Below the pieces are notes generated by a model. It saw only the letters and a program-made list of their open reading frames with translations. It made no database searches and was not told the origin of the DNA. A stretch of 64,000 nucleotides of DNA from the NCBI RefSeq assembly GCF_000340435.2, contig NZ_CP011883.2, positions 496,001 through 560,000 of the forward strand, read 5' to 3'. This document shows, piece by piece, positions 16,282-25,410 of the stretch (the first letter of the stretch is position 1; each line of letters starts with the position of its first letter). A program made the position numbers and the translations under genes. The stretch comes from Mycobacterium haemophilum DSM 44634 (lineage in GTDB: Bacteria; Actinomycetota; Actinomycetes; Mycobacteriales; Mycobacteriaceae).

Positions 16282-17004
16282 ATGCCTAAACTCGCCGGTC
16301 ACCGCAATGCCGCTGCCGTCACCAGGTCAGCGCTGTCCCTGTCGTTTGTGGCCACTTGCGTCGCGCTGCTGAGCGCGTGTACCCCGAACCAACCCCCAGC
16401 GACCTCGCCGGGCACCACCCCAGCGGTGTGGACCGGATCACCCGCGCCGTCAGGAATGTCGGGCGCCGAGGCTGAGCAGATGGGGCCACCGAACGTGACC
16501 ACTCATCTGAATGCACCCGACGGCACCCAGGTCGCGACGGCGAAGTTTGAGTTCAACAACGGCTTTGCCACCATCACGATCGCGACGACCGGCGTAGGTC
16601 AGCTGGCGCCGGGCTTCCACGGAGTGCACATCCACAAGGTGGGTAAGTGTGAGCCCAACTCGGTTGCGCCAACCGGTGGCGCACCCGGCGACTTCTTATC
16701 CGCCGGCGGGCACTTCCAGGTGCCCGGACACACCGTCGAGCCTGCCAGCGGCAACCTCACCTCACTTCAGGTGCGTAACGACGGTACCGGCACGCTGGTG
16801 ACCACTACGGACGCGTTCACCATGAACGACCTACTAGCCGGCCAGAAAACTGCCATCATCATTCACGCCGGTGCCGACAACTTCGGCAACATTCCGCCGG
16901 AGCGCTACAGCCAGGCCAACGGCACACCGGGTCCCGACGCGACGACGATGGGCACCGGTGACGCCGGCAAACGGGTAGCGTGCGGTGTCATCGGCGCCGG
17001 CTAG
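16282..17004 (+). CDS. sodC: Periplasmic Cu/Zn superoxide dismutase, lipoprotein
   Basis: A 240-residue protein, the same length as M. tuberculosis SodC. The N-terminus is a lipoprotein signal with lipobox LLSAC (Cys 33). The copper-site segment GFHGVHIHKVGKCEPN and the later GAPGDFLSAGGHF and IIIHAGADNFGNIPPERY blocks give the Cu/Zn ligands and disulfide region. It detoxifies external superoxide at the cell surface. The 3' end overlaps the next gene by 20 bases. Confidence 0.96.
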   Translation: MPKLAGHRNAAAVTRSALSLSFVATCVALLSACTPNQPPATSPGTTPAVWTGSPAPSGMSGAEAEQMGPPNVTTHLNAPDGTQVATAKFEFNNGFATITIATTGVGQLAPGFHGVHIHKVGKCEPNSVAPTGGAPGDFLSAGGHFQVPGHTVEPASGNLTSLQVRNDGTGTLVTTTDAFTMNDLLAGQKTAIIIHAGADNFGNIPPERYSQANGTPGPDATTMGTGDAGKRVACGVIGAG

Positions 17005-18136
17005 CTCACCGGCCAGCAGGGCGCGCGCCCATATCGACTTCGTCCGTTCACTGCGGCCGACCATAGGTGTGGAGTGGGAGTTCGCGCTCGTCGACGCGCA
17101 GACCCGAGACCTCAGCAACGAAGCTACTGCGGTCATCGCCGAGATTGGCGAAAACCCGCGCGTGCACAAGGAATTGCTGCGCAACACCGTCGAAGTTGTC
17201 AGCGGTATCTGTGAATGTGCCGCAGCGGCGATGGAGGACCTGCGCAGCACCCTGCGCCCCGCCCGCAAGATTGTCCGGGACCGCGGTATGGAATTGTTCT
17301 GCGCTGGCACGCACCCATTCGCCCAGTGGTCCACCCAGAAGCTCACCGACGCGCCGCGCTATGCCGAGCTAATCAAGCGCACCCAGTGGTGGGGCCGGCA
17401 GATGCTGATCTGGGGGGTCCACGTACACGTCGGCATCTCGTCGGCCAACAAGGTCATGCCGATCATGACGGCGCTGCTTAACTACTACCCGCACTTGCTG
17501 GCGCTGTCGGCGTCCTCACCCTGGTGGGGCGGCGAGGACACCGGATACGCCAGCAATCGGGCGATGATGTTTCAGCAGCTGCCAACCGCCGGGCTGCCGT
17601 TTCACTTTCAGACGTGGGCGGAGTTCGAAGGTTTTGTCTACGACCAGAAGAAGACCGGCATCATCGACCATATTGACGAAATACGTTGGGATATAAGGCC
17701 ATCGCCGCATCTTGGCACCTTGGAGGTGCGAATCTGCGACGGTGTTTCCAACCTGCGTGAGCTGGGCGCGCTGGTCGCGTTGACACATTGCCTGGTGGTC
17801 GACCTGGACCGCCGGCTAGATGCCGGCGAGGCGCTGTCGACCATGCCGCCCTGGCACGTCCAGGAAAACAAATGGCGTGCTGCCCGCTATGGGCTAGACG
17901 CGGTGATCATCTTGGACGCCGATGGTAACGAGCGGCTGGTCACCGAGGACCTTGCTGATGTTCTGACCCGGCTAGAGCCGGTCGCGAAATCGCTGCATTG
18001 CGCCGAGGAGCTGGGGGCGGTGTCCGACATATGCCGTGACGGTGCTTCATACCAGCGACAGCGTCGGGTCGCTGAAGAACATGAAGGTGACCTCCGTGCA
18101 GTCGTCGACGCGTTGGTTGGTGAGCTGGACATCTAG
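16985..18136 (+). CDS. GCS2-type carboxylate-amine ligase (YbdK family, Rv0433 homologue)
   Basis: A 383-residue ATP-dependent carboxylate-amine ligase of the glutamate-cysteine ligase 2 type. Visible features are PTIGVEWEFALVD, NTVEVVSGICE, the metal-binding GVHVHVGI and SASSPWWGGEDTGYASNR. Mycobacteria do not make glutathione, so the true product is uncertain. The GTG at 16985 overlaps sodC. A later start is possible, since the first 15 residues are poorly conserved against my memory of Rv0433. Confidence 0.88.
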   Translation: MSSAPASSPASRARAHIDFVRSLRPTIGVEWEFALVDAQTRDLSNEATAVIAEIGENPRVHKELLRNTVEVVSGICECAAAAMEDLRSTLRPARKIVRDRGMELFCAGTHPFAQWSTQKLTDAPRYAELIKRTQWWGRQMLIWGVHVHVGISSANKVMPIMTALLNYYPHLLALSASSPWWGGEDTGYASNRAMMFQQLPTAGLPFHFQTWAEFEGFVYDQKKTGIIDHIDEIRWDIRPSPHLGTLEVRICDGVSNLRELGALVALTHCLVVDLDRRLDAGEALSTMPPWHVQENKWRAARYGLDAVIILDADGNERLVTEDLADVLTRLEPVAKSLHCAEELGAVSDICRDGASYQRQRRVAEEHEGDLRAVVDALVGELDI

Positions 18137-18145
18137 GTTGAGGTG

Positions 18146-18478
18146 ATGGCGGATCCCGAAGCCATCGAGCTGGCGATGTTCCCGCTCGAGTCGGCGCTGC
18201 TGCCGGGCGAAGATCTGCCGCTGCGTATTTTCGAGCCCCGCTACACCGCGCTGGTGACCGACTGCCTACGCCGCGATGATCCCCAGTTCGGTGTGGTGCT
18301 GATCTCCCGTGGCCGTGAGGTTGGCGGCGGCGAAACACGCTGCGACGTCGGCGTGCTGGCTAAAATCACCGAATGCACGTCAGTCGAAGGTTCCCATCGC
18401 ACATCGAATTCGAAACACGAACGCGGACAACACAAACGATCAACTAAGGGTACTCGGATTGATGACCGCGACACTTAA
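18146..18478 (+). pseudogene. Truncated Lon N-terminal-domain gene (Rv0434 homologue)
   Basis: The first about 80 residues are a normal Lon N-terminal domain: LAMFPLESALLPGEDLPLRIFEPRY, then FGVVLISRGREVGGGETRCDVGVLAKI. After about 18390 the sequence loses all resemblance to the family and ends in a hydrophilic tail. M. tuberculosis Rv0434 is about 217 residues, so roughly the last 135 are gone. The break coincides with the left edge of a four-gene block absent between Rv0434 and Rv0435c in that genome. Confidence 0.8.
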
Positions 18479-18643
18479 GCCACCTACACGACACGCCGAA
18501 AACATTCACGTCACTGACAGTTTCGATGCATGATCCATTGTCGTGGTCTTAATGCGGCCATTCTAAGCGGTCCCGCTCAAGGCGCAGTGGTTTTAGATGA
18601 GTGGCACGGTCGACCCACGACATGGTGAAATCAACGGTAAAAC

Positions 18644-18658
18644 TTGACGGCGCGTCAA
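18644..18658. promoter_or_regulatory. Inverted repeat TTGACG-gcg-CGTCAA, possible operator
   Basis: A perfect 6-base inverted repeat with a 3-base centre lies 47 bases before the methyltransferase start, flanked by two more TCAACGGT strings (18631-18638 and 18661-18668). The spacing suits a dimeric repressor site. The left arm could also serve as a -35. No regulator gene is adjacent. Confidence 0.4.
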
Positions 18659-18705
18659 AGTCAACGGTGATCGGCGGTCATCCCCCGCTGAAAGGAGTTC
18701 TGCTG

Positions 18706-19479
18706 ATGGCAAACTCGGCCAAGCCAGGCGCCCCTGGTGTCCACTGCTGTGGCACCCAGTCGCCTCAGACGATTCCCGATAGCGGGATCGGTGAGGTCGT
18801 GATCACCTCGCGGGGCCTCGACGAATACCGGGCGATGTTCGCGCTGTCGGCCACGGATCTGGACGCCACGATTTTGGACTGCCCCGGCGGCGCATCCAGC
18901 GCGACGGCTGAAATCAACGCCGCCGGCGGTCGTTCGATAGCCGCCGACCCCTTTTACGGTCGCCAGTTTACGGCCGCAGACCTGGCGTCGTATATTCAAT
19001 CCGAAACCGACCGTGGAAACGCGTACGTCCGCGACCATCCCGATGAGTATCGGTGGACCTTCTTCGGCAGCCCTGAGCATCACCATCAGTCGCGAAGCCA
19101 GGCAGGTCGACTATTCGTCCGTGATTACTGCGCTAACCCGGATAACTATGTGGCCGCCGAACTGCCCCAGCTGCCGTTTCCCACACATGCTTTCGACCTT
19201 GTGCTTAGCTCACACTTGCTGTTCACCTATGCCGACCGATTCTCGCCGGCTTTTCATCACCAAGCCATCAACGAACTCATGCGCGTCACCCGAACAGAGT
19301 TGAGAATTTTCCCGCTGGTGGTGATGGGGTCCATCCGTTATGACCTCGACGACCTGCTGGCCGGGTTGCGCGCCGACGGTGTGCACGGTGAAGTCGTCGC
19401 CGTTGACTACGAATTCCAGGCGGGGGGCAACCAAATGCTCGTTTGCACTCGCGCTGACGTGGCCACCCGAGTTTCGTAA
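18706..19479 (+). CDS. SAM-dependent methyltransferase-like protein
   Basis: A 257-residue protein. The ATG at 18706 is chosen because GAAAGGAG lies eight bases upstream. A Rossmann-like segment ATILDCPGGASSATAEIN replaces the usual Gly-rich SAM motif, and the later FPTHAFDLVLSSHLLF matches motif post-IV of class I methyltransferases. The N-terminus has a Cys pair (HCCGTQ). Substrate unknown. It converges on the ABC transporter genes (21-base gap) and is part of the same inserted block, so it may modify a ligand of that transporter; this is only inference. Confidence 0.65.
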   Translation: MANSAKPGAPGVHCCGTQSPQTIPDSGIGEVVITSRGLDEYRAMFALSATDLDATILDCPGGASSATAEINAAGGRSIAADPFYGRQFTAADLASYIQSETDRGNAYVRDHPDEYRWTFFGSPEHHHQSRSQAGRLFVRDYCANPDNYVAAELPQLPFPTHAFDLVLSSHLLFTYADRFSPAFHHQAINELMRVTRTELRIFPLVVMGSIRYDLDDLLAGLRADGVHGEVVAVDYEFQAGGNQMLVCTRADVATRVS

Positions 19480-19500
19480 GTCGCAGGTGGCGGTCGCGCC

Positions 19501-20493
19501 TCAGTATCCCTTTGACCTCAGGTATTTAGCGAGCGTCTCGATGCTGTCCGGGGTTCTCGGCCCCTCCACGAGTGCGGCGTAGGGGAGGGGCACAAAGTTG
19601 CCCTCCCGGACCGCGGTGGTCGAGGCCATCAACGGCTGCGCACGCAGTTGCGCGATCTTTGCCGCCGGGGTGTTCTTCGGTCCGAGTCCATAGTCGACGA
19701 GGACGATAACCTGCGGATCATGTTGCGCTGCAGCCTCCCACGACGTGGTTACCCATGAGTCGTGCAGCCCCGCGAAGACGTTGTCGCCGCCGGCGGCGTC
19801 GATGATCGCCTGCGGCGTCGCGGTGCCACCCGCGGTGAACGGGGCGGGTGACGCGCTGTCGAAGACGAACACTCGCGCCCGTTTTGGGGGCACTTGTGCG
19901 CAGACCTCAGCGACACGGTACCGATACTGCGCTACCAGCTTCGCGGCGCGGTCCGCGACGCCGAAGATCGCTCCCAGATTCGTAAGGTCGGTGTAGAGGG
20001 CATCCAGCGGCGGCATGATCCCGCGGTGTGTTCCGCCCGGCTGCCGACACGCTTCGGTCAGCTGATACGGCACGGCGCCAATGCTATTGACCCAGTCGGG
20101 CGTGACGCCGGTGGACTCGTTGAACCCGTAGTTCCAGCCGGCGAACACCAGATCTGGGTCTGCAGCCTGGATCACCTCGCGCGTGAACGCGGTGCCAAGC
20201 GACCGAACGTGATCGAAATCGCTGCGCCAGGGCGAAGTCTGGTAGTCGACGTGCTTGCCGTCGTAGGTGGTGTAGCCGACCATCCGGTCGTTGAGTCCGA
20301 GCGCGAACAGCAACTCGGTGATCCCGGTGTCGTTGGTTATCGCGCGGTTCGGCGGTGACGGGACCGTCAGCGGCGCGCCGCAGTTCGTCACCGTCGTTCC
20401 TCGGGCGTCAGTCGGCGACGCGGCTTCCTGGATCGTCGCACCGCAGCCGGCGCTGAGCACCGCCACCGTCAACAGGGCTAGGAGTCGCCTCAT
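19501..20493 (-). CDS. FecB/BtuF-type substrate-binding lipoprotein
   Basis: A 330-residue class III periplasmic binding protein. The signal MRRLLALLTVAVLSAGC ends in a lipobox Cys. Domain features are RAITNDTGITELLFALGLNDRM, ADPDLVFAGWNYGF and HDPQVIVLVDYG, the usual FecB/BtuF arrangement for iron-siderophore, haem or cobalamin import. The start is the ATG at 20493, which overlaps the ATPase TGA as ATGA and has GAGGA upstream. It is the last gene of a permease-ATPase-binding protein operon. The ligand is unknown. Confidence 0.85.
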   Translation of the reverse strand: MRRLLALLTVAVLSAGCGATIQEAASPTDARGTTVTNCGAPLTVPSPPNRAITNDTGITELLFALGLNDRMVGYTTYDGKHVDYQTSPWRSDFDHVRSLGTAFTREVIQAADPDLVFAGWNYGFNESTGVTPDWVNSIGAVPYQLTEACRQPGGTHRGIMPPLDALYTDLTNLGAIFGVADRAAKLVAQYRYRVAEVCAQVPPKRARVFVFDSASPAPFTAGGTATPQAIIDAAGGDNVFAGLHDSWVTTSWEAAAQHDPQVIVLVDYGLGPKNTPAAKIAQLRAQPLMASTTAVREGNFVPLPYAALVEGPRTPDSIETLAKYLRSKGY

Positions 20494-21251
20494 GTCCATT
20501 CCTCTTCGTCGAAGATCAGCTGCGGCACCTGCAGGCGGGGGTGCTCGATCACATGTGCGCGCACACCGAACCAGCGACGCAGCGTCTCGACGGTCAACAC
20601 CTCGCGTGGTGTGCCGGAGCACACGACCTCGCCTGCGGCGAGGACGTGGATGCGGTCGCAGAACTGACCTGCGAGGTTCAGGTCGTGCAGTACCGCGACG
20701 ACGGTCACTCCGAGGTCGCGCGCCGCGCGGAGCACGGTCAGTTGGTGTCGCACGTCGAGGTGGTTGGTGGGTTCGTCAAGCACGAGCACGCGCGGTTCCT
20801 GCGCGAAAGACCGGGCGATGAGGACCCGCTGGGCTTCGCCGCCGGACAGTGTCCCGAATGGCCTGTCCGCCAACCCCTCCGCCCCAGCCGCTCGCAGCGC
20901 AGCGGTGCACGCCGCACGGTCGGCGGCGGGGCCGTCGCGATGTGGGAGCCGCGCGGTGGCGACCACTTCGCGCGCGGTGAAGCCAATGTCGAAGGGCGCC
21001 TGCTGGGTTACGACGGCCACGCGACGGGCGTTCTCGCGCAGGCTCACCGCCCGCACGTCGACCGCGTCGACGGTGACAGCGCCGCGCTCGGGCGCCAGCG
21101 AGCGGTACAGACAGCGCAACAGCGTCGACTTGCCGCTCCCATTGGGGCCGACGATGCCAACGAACGCCCCGGCGTCGGCAGCGAGAGTGGCCTCGCGCAC
21201 GATCTTGAGGCCGTCGATCGCGACGTCGACTCCGGTGTATTCGACCCGCAT
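20490..21251 (-). CDS. FecE/BtuD-type ABC ATPase
   Basis: A 253-residue ABC ATPase. Walker A is GPNGSGKST, the Q-loop VVTQQAPFD, the signature LSGGEAQRV and Walker B VLVLDEPTNHLD, with the switch His in VLHDLNLA. It energises import by the adjacent FecCD-type permease. Its ATG overlaps the permease TAA by one base, and its TGA overlaps the binding-protein ATG, so all three are translationally coupled. Confidence 0.93.
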   Translation of the reverse strand: MRVEYTGVDVAIDGLKIVREATLAADAGAFVGIVGPNGSGKSTLLRCLYRSLAPERGAVTVDAVDVRAVSLRENARRVAVVTQQAPFDIGFTAREVVATARLPHRDGPAADRAACTAALRAAGAEGLADRPFGTLSGGEAQRVLIARSFAQEPRVLVLDEPTNHLDVRHQLTVLRAARDLGVTVVAVLHDLNLAGQFCDRIHVLAAGEVVCSGTPREVLTVETLRRWFGVRAHVIEHPRLQVPQLIFDEEEWT

Positions 21252-22297
21252 TAGGCCCCCGCTGCCCCAGCAAGCTTCCGCCGGAGGAGCACCACGAACA
21301 GCGGTACCCCCACCGCCGCCGTGATCGCGCCGATCGGAAGCTCCTGCGGCGGTACGACGACGCGTGCTAGGAGGTCAGCGACCAGCAGGAACACCGCGCC
21401 GATCGCCGGGGCCACCAGCAGAACGCGGCGGTGGTCGCCGCCGACCAGGAGGCGGGCGACGTGTGGGACGACCAGGCCGACGAATCCGATGGCGCCGCAT
21501 ACGGATACGACGACTCCGGTGACGGCCGCGGTGAGCACGAACAGCGCACCCCGGAATCGATCGACCGACAGCCCCATCGACGTCGCAGCATCGTCGCCGA
21601 GCGCGAGCACGTTGAGGCGCGAGGCGCACAGCAGCAGGGCAGCTAGCCCGCCCCCAGCGACGATGCCCACCAGGGCGGTGGTCCGCCAGGTGGCCGCGGA
21701 CATGCTGCCGAGCAGCCAAAACATCACGCTACGCGCGGTGTCGCCGCGGGGTTCGAGGAACACCAGCACGGTGGTGACCGCCGAAAATCCGTAGCCGAGC
21801 GCGGTCCCGGAGAGCACCAGCCGCAGCGGCGATAGGCGTCCGCTCGACTGTGCGATCGCGTATACCAGTACCGTGGCCGCGAGCGCCCCGAGGAACGCTG
21901 CCGCCGGCAGTGCGTAGCAGCCGAATACACCGAATGCGCCGAACAGCACAACCGCCGTGGCGCCGACCGAGGCCCCAGAAGAGACACCGAGCACGTACGG
22001 GTCGGCGAGCGCGTTGCGCGCCATGGCCTGTACCGCCACGCCGACGGCGGACAAGGCCGCGCCGACCAGTGTCGCGCTGAGCACCCGTGGGACGCGGGAG
22101 TCGATCACGATGCGGTATAGGGTCCCATCCCGAGCTGCGACGGTGCCGCCCGTCAGCTCGGCCCAGAGGAACCCGGCCGTGGACCGCCACGGCACGGCGA
22201 CGGTGCCGAGTGCGACGCCGGCCCACATCGCCCCGAGGAGTGCGACCAGCAGCAGCGCGAGCGTCACCGCCACTCGCCGCGTCCCCGATATCCGCAT
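21251..22297 (-). CDS. FecCD-family ABC permease
   Basis: A 348-residue membrane protein with about nine to ten hydrophobic segments and the FecCD blocks VPRVLSATLVGAALSAVGVA, LADPYVLGVSSGASVGA and CGAIGFVGLVVPHVARLL (coupling-helix region). It would form a homodimeric channel. The start ATG at 22297 is only six bases after the stop of the AAA ATPase gene, so the importer is probably transcribed from the resident phospholipid operon. Confidence 0.92.
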   Translation of the reverse strand: MRISGTRRVAVTLALLLVALLGAMWAGVALGTVAVPWRSTAGFLWAELTGGTVAARDGTLYRIVIDSRVPRVLSATLVGAALSAVGVAVQAMARNALADPYVLGVSSGASVGATAVVLFGAFGVFGCYALPAAAFLGALAATVLVYAIAQSSGRLSPLRLVLSGTALGYGFSAVTTVLVFLEPRGDTARSVMFWLLGSMSAATWRTTALVGIVAGGGLAALLLCASRLNVLALGDDAATSMGLSVDRFRGALFVLTAAVTGVVVSVCGAIGFVGLVVPHVARLLVGGDHRRVLLVAPAIGAVFLLVADLLARVVVPPQELPIGAITAAVGVPLFVVLLRRKLAGAAGA

Positions 22298-22303
22298 GTG
22301 GTC

Positions 22304-24511
22304 TTACCGGCCCCCGGCGAACATCCGCAGCTCCGACACCCGGCTGGGATCCAGCGAGGGGCGAACGGTTTTGCGGGCTGCCTCCAGGTCGGCGGCGGTG
22401 ACGTCGGCGGCGTCAAGACAACGCCGCATCGCGGCCAGCGCGGCTTCCCGCAGCAGTGCCGCACAGTCGGCAGCGCTGTACCCGTCGAGTTCGGCGGCCA
22501 CGTCGGCGAGGTCGACGTCGGCGCTCAGCGGTATCGATTTCCCGGCGGCGCACAGGATTTCGCGACGCGCGGCAGCGTCGGGTGGCTCGACGAACACCAG
22601 CCGTTCCAGCCGGCCCGGCCGCAGCAGTGCCGGATCGACCAGATCGGGCCGGTTGGTGGCGCCTAGCACCACAACGTCGCGCAGCGGGTCGACGCCGTCG
22701 AGCTCGGTCAGCAGCGCGGCCACCACTCGATCGGTGACACCCGAGTCGAAGCTTTGGCCGCGTCGGGGCGCCAACGCGTCGACCTCATCGAGGAACACCA
22801 GTGACGGCGCGGAGTTGCGGGCCCGCCGGAACAATTCCCGGACCGCTTTCTCCGAGCTGCCGACCCATTTGTCCATCAGCTCGGAGCCTTTGACGGTGTG
22901 CACGCTTAGCTGCCCAATGCTAGCCAGCGCGCGGACAACGAAGGTTTTGCCGCAGCCCGGCGGACCGTACAGCAGCACGCCGCGCGGCGGGTCGACGCCC
23001 AACCGGGCGAAGGTGTCGGGGTGCTGCAACGGCCACAGCACCGCTTCGGTCAGTGCCTGTTTGGCATCGGCCATGTCGCCGACATCGTCGAGGGTCACGC
23101 TTCCCACTTGCAAGCCAATGGCCAGTTCTTCGTTGGCCGAACGGGACAGCGGCCGGATGACGCTGAGCGCACCGACGAGGTCGTCCTGGTTGAGTTCGGG
23201 TGGTTGCCCATCGGTGCTGGCGCGCGACGCGGCCCGCAGCGCCGCCTCGCGCACCAGCGCAGCTAGATCGGCAACAACGAAACCCGGTGTGCGGATAGCA
23301 ATTTCGTCGAGATTGAGATCACTGACGGGCACCGGCTTCAGTAGTGTCTCCAGCAGTGCCCTGCGGGTGGCGGCGTCGGGCAGCGGCAACCCCAGTTCGC
23401 GGTCGCATAGCTCGGGGGCGCGCAACCGCGTGTCAAGCTGGTCGGGTCGCGCTGAGGTGGCAATCAACGCCACACCGCCAGTGGTTACCGCAGTGCGCAG
23501 CTCGGCGAGGATGCGGGCAGCGACGGGCTCGCAGCCGGCCGGTAGCAGTGCGTCGACATCGGTAATGAGCAGCACGCCGCCACCGTCACGCACCGCGGTC
23601 ACCGCTGCGGCGACGGTTTTGAGTCGGTCGTCGGCGCTCAGCGCGCCGACCTGGGGACCATCGAGCTCGATCAGCCTGCGACGGGCGCACACCGCGCGGG
23701 TCAGTGTCGCCTTGCCGACACCGGCCGGACCCGACACCAGCACACCCAGGTTTGTGGCGGCACTCAAGGTTTTCAGCAGGTGCGGCTCGTCGAGGGCAAG
23801 CTTGAGCCATTCGGTGAGCTTGCCGGCCTGCGCCTGCACGCCCTTGAGGTCGTCGACTCCGATCGTGGGGTTCGCGACGCTGACCGGTTCCCGCGTCCCC
23901 TCCCCGGCCCCAGCCGGGGAGGGGACGCCGGTGCCCCAGGTGACCAGTGAGTTCGGCTGCACGCTGACCGGTCCGTCGGGGTCCACGCCGGTGACGGTGA
24001 GCAGCTCAGAGGTCCAACTGATGCCGACCGCCGACGCCAGCGCGCGGGCCGCGGCTGACGTTGAGGTACCGGGACCCAGGTCACGGGGCAGCAGTGACAC
24101 CGCGTCGCCGACGGTCATCACTTTGCCCAGCAAGGCCTGGCGCAGGGTGACCGACGGAACCGATTGGGCGGTCAGCGATGAGCCGCTCAGCGTGACCGAC
24201 CGCGCGCCGTAAACGGTGACCGCGCTGACGATCACCGCGGTGCCCTCGCGCAGCCCGGCGTTGGACAGCGTCACGTCGTCGAGCAACACGGTGCCGACCG
24301 GGCTGTCTTGGCCGGCCAACGCCGCCACTGCTGCCGTGGTCCGCGACCCGGTCAGCGATACCGCATCCCACTCCCGGATGCCAAGGGCAGCAACGGCATT
24401 CGGGTGTAAACGGATGACGCCGCGGCGAGAGTCGACGGCGGAGGTGTTGAGCCGGGCGGTGAGCGTGAGTTGCGGGTTCGCGTCCTGAGACGTTGAACCG
24501 GGCCGGGTCAT
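22304..24511 (-). CDS. Cdc48/p97-like AAA ATPase (Rv0435c homologue)
   Basis: A 735-residue tandem AAA protein. The N-terminal double-psi-barrel-like domain (residues about 15-90, RGVIRLHPNAVAALGIREWD) is followed by D1 with Walker A GPAGVGKAT and a weak Walker B. D2 has Walker A GPPGCGKTF, Walker B LVFLDEVDAL and the second region NRPDLVDPALLRPGRLERL. It probably unfolds or remodels proteins; the target is unknown. The ATG at 24511 overlaps the pssA TGA (ATGA), which sets the start. Confidence 0.92.
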   Translation of the reverse strand: MTRPGSTSQDANPQLTLTARLNTSAVDSRRGVIRLHPNAVAALGIREWDAVSLTGSRTTAAVAALAGQDSPVGTVLLDDVTLSNAGLREGTAVIVSAVTVYGARSVTLSGSSLTAQSVPSVTLRQALLGKVMTVGDAVSLLPRDLGPGTSTSAAARALASAVGISWTSELLTVTGVDPDGPVSVQPNSLVTWGTGVPSPAGAGEGTREPVSVANPTIGVDDLKGVQAQAGKLTEWLKLALDEPHLLKTLSAATNLGVLVSGPAGVGKATLTRAVCARRRLIELDGPQVGALSADDRLKTVAAAVTAVRDGGGVLLITDVDALLPAGCEPVAARILAELRTAVTTGGVALIATSARPDQLDTRLRAPELCDRELGLPLPDAATRRALLETLLKPVPVSDLNLDEIAIRTPGFVVADLAALVREAALRAASRASTDGQPPELNQDDLVGALSVIRPLSRSANEELAIGLQVGSVTLDDVGDMADAKQALTEAVLWPLQHPDTFARLGVDPPRGVLLYGPPGCGKTFVVRALASIGQLSVHTVKGSELMDKWVGSSEKAVRELFRRARNSAPSLVFLDEVDALAPRRGQSFDSGVTDRVVAALLTELDGVDPLRDVVVLGATNRPDLVDPALLRPGRLERLVFVEPPDAAARREILCAAGKSIPLSADVDLADVAAELDGYSAADCAALLREAALAAMRRCLDAADVTAADLEAARKTVRPSLDPSRVSELRMFAGGR

Positions 24512-25410
24512 GTCAGCCGCCGGCCCGGTTTCCGCAGCCCCAGCCGCGCCATCGACCGGCCGCCCGGCTTGCGCAACCCAAGCCGCGGCACCGGCCGGCG
24601 GTTCGGACGCGCCCGGCGGGTCGCGCGCCGTGCGGCCCGCCGCTGCTTGGGTTTGTCGTCCCACACCTCAGGGTGCGCGGCAAGCCAGCGCTGGTTGCGG
24701 ATCGCGAACGGGATGTGGCATAGGTAGGCGAGGATGATCACCCAGATCAACAGGTAGGGGGCCAGCACTGCGGCCGCCGCAAAGATCGCCAGCATCGCCA
24801 GCAACACGGCCGCGTAGTTCGGCGGCACGGACACGGCGTGCATCTTTTTCATCGGGATTCGACTGACCAGAAGCATCGACGTCCCCGTCACCCAGACGCA
24901 GAGGAACCAGGTGGACGTCCACCAGCCATCACCGAACTGCAACTTCAGGGCGAGCAAACCGATCACCGAGACCGCACCCGCCGGGGCCGGCATCCCGACG
25001 AAAAATTCGCGGGCATAGGCGGGCTGGGTCCCGTCGTCGAGCAGCGCGTTGAACCTCGCCAACCGCAACACCACGCACACCGCGTACAGCAGCACCGCTA
25101 CCCAACCGACCGGCGCCGTCGACAACATCGTCGCGTAGAGCACCACCGCGGGCGCCACCCCGAAGTTCACCGCGTCGGCTAGCGAATCGATTTCTTCGCC
25201 CATCCGCGACTCGGCGTCCAGGATGCGCGCGACCCGGCCATCCAGTCCGTCGAGGATGGCGGCCGCAGCGATCAGTGCTATCGCAGCCTTCGGCTGGTGC
25301 TCTAGGGCGAATCTGATGGAGGTCAACCCCGCGCAGATAGATAGCACCGTCATCGAGCTGGGCAGGATCTGCAGGTTTACCGCTCGCCTGCCCCGGGGCT
25401 TGCTGGTCAT
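24508..25410 (-). CDS. pssA: CDP-diacylglycerol-serine O-phosphatidyltransferase PssA
   Basis: A 300-residue integral membrane enzyme making phosphatidylserine. It carries the CDP-alcohol phosphotransferase signature LDGLDGRVAR...G...D...D, seen as ILDGLDGRVARILDA followed by MGEEIDSLADAV, and about eight hydrophobic segments. The basic C-terminal tail contains a short duplication, RLGLRKPG twice, longer than I recall for M. tuberculosis PssA (286). The ATG at 25410 overlaps the psd TGA. Confidence 0.94.
   Translation of the reverse strand: MTSKPRGRRAVNLQILPSSMTVLSICAGLTSIRFALEHQPKAAIALIAAAAILDGLDGRVARILDAESRMGEEIDSLADAVNFGVAPAVVLYATMLSTAPVGWVAVLLYAVCVVLRLARFNALLDDGTQPAYAREFFVGMPAPAGAVSVIGLLALKLQFGDGWWTSTWFLCVWVTGTSMLLVSRIPMKKMHAVSVPPNYAAVLLAMLAIFAAAAVLAPYLLIWVIILAYLCHIPFAIRNQRWLAAHPEVWDDKPKQRRAARRATRRARPNRRPVPRLGLRKPGGRSMARLGLRKPGRRLT

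Noticed and set aside
18644..18658. Reading TTGACG as a SigA -35 element
   Set aside because: No TANNNT-like -10 lies 16-19 bases downstream, so the operator reading is kept, with low confidence.
21957..24212. A 751-codon open frame on the plus strand opposite the permease and AAA ATPase
   Set aside because: Ser/Arg/Thr-rich shadow of two well-supported genes on the other strand.
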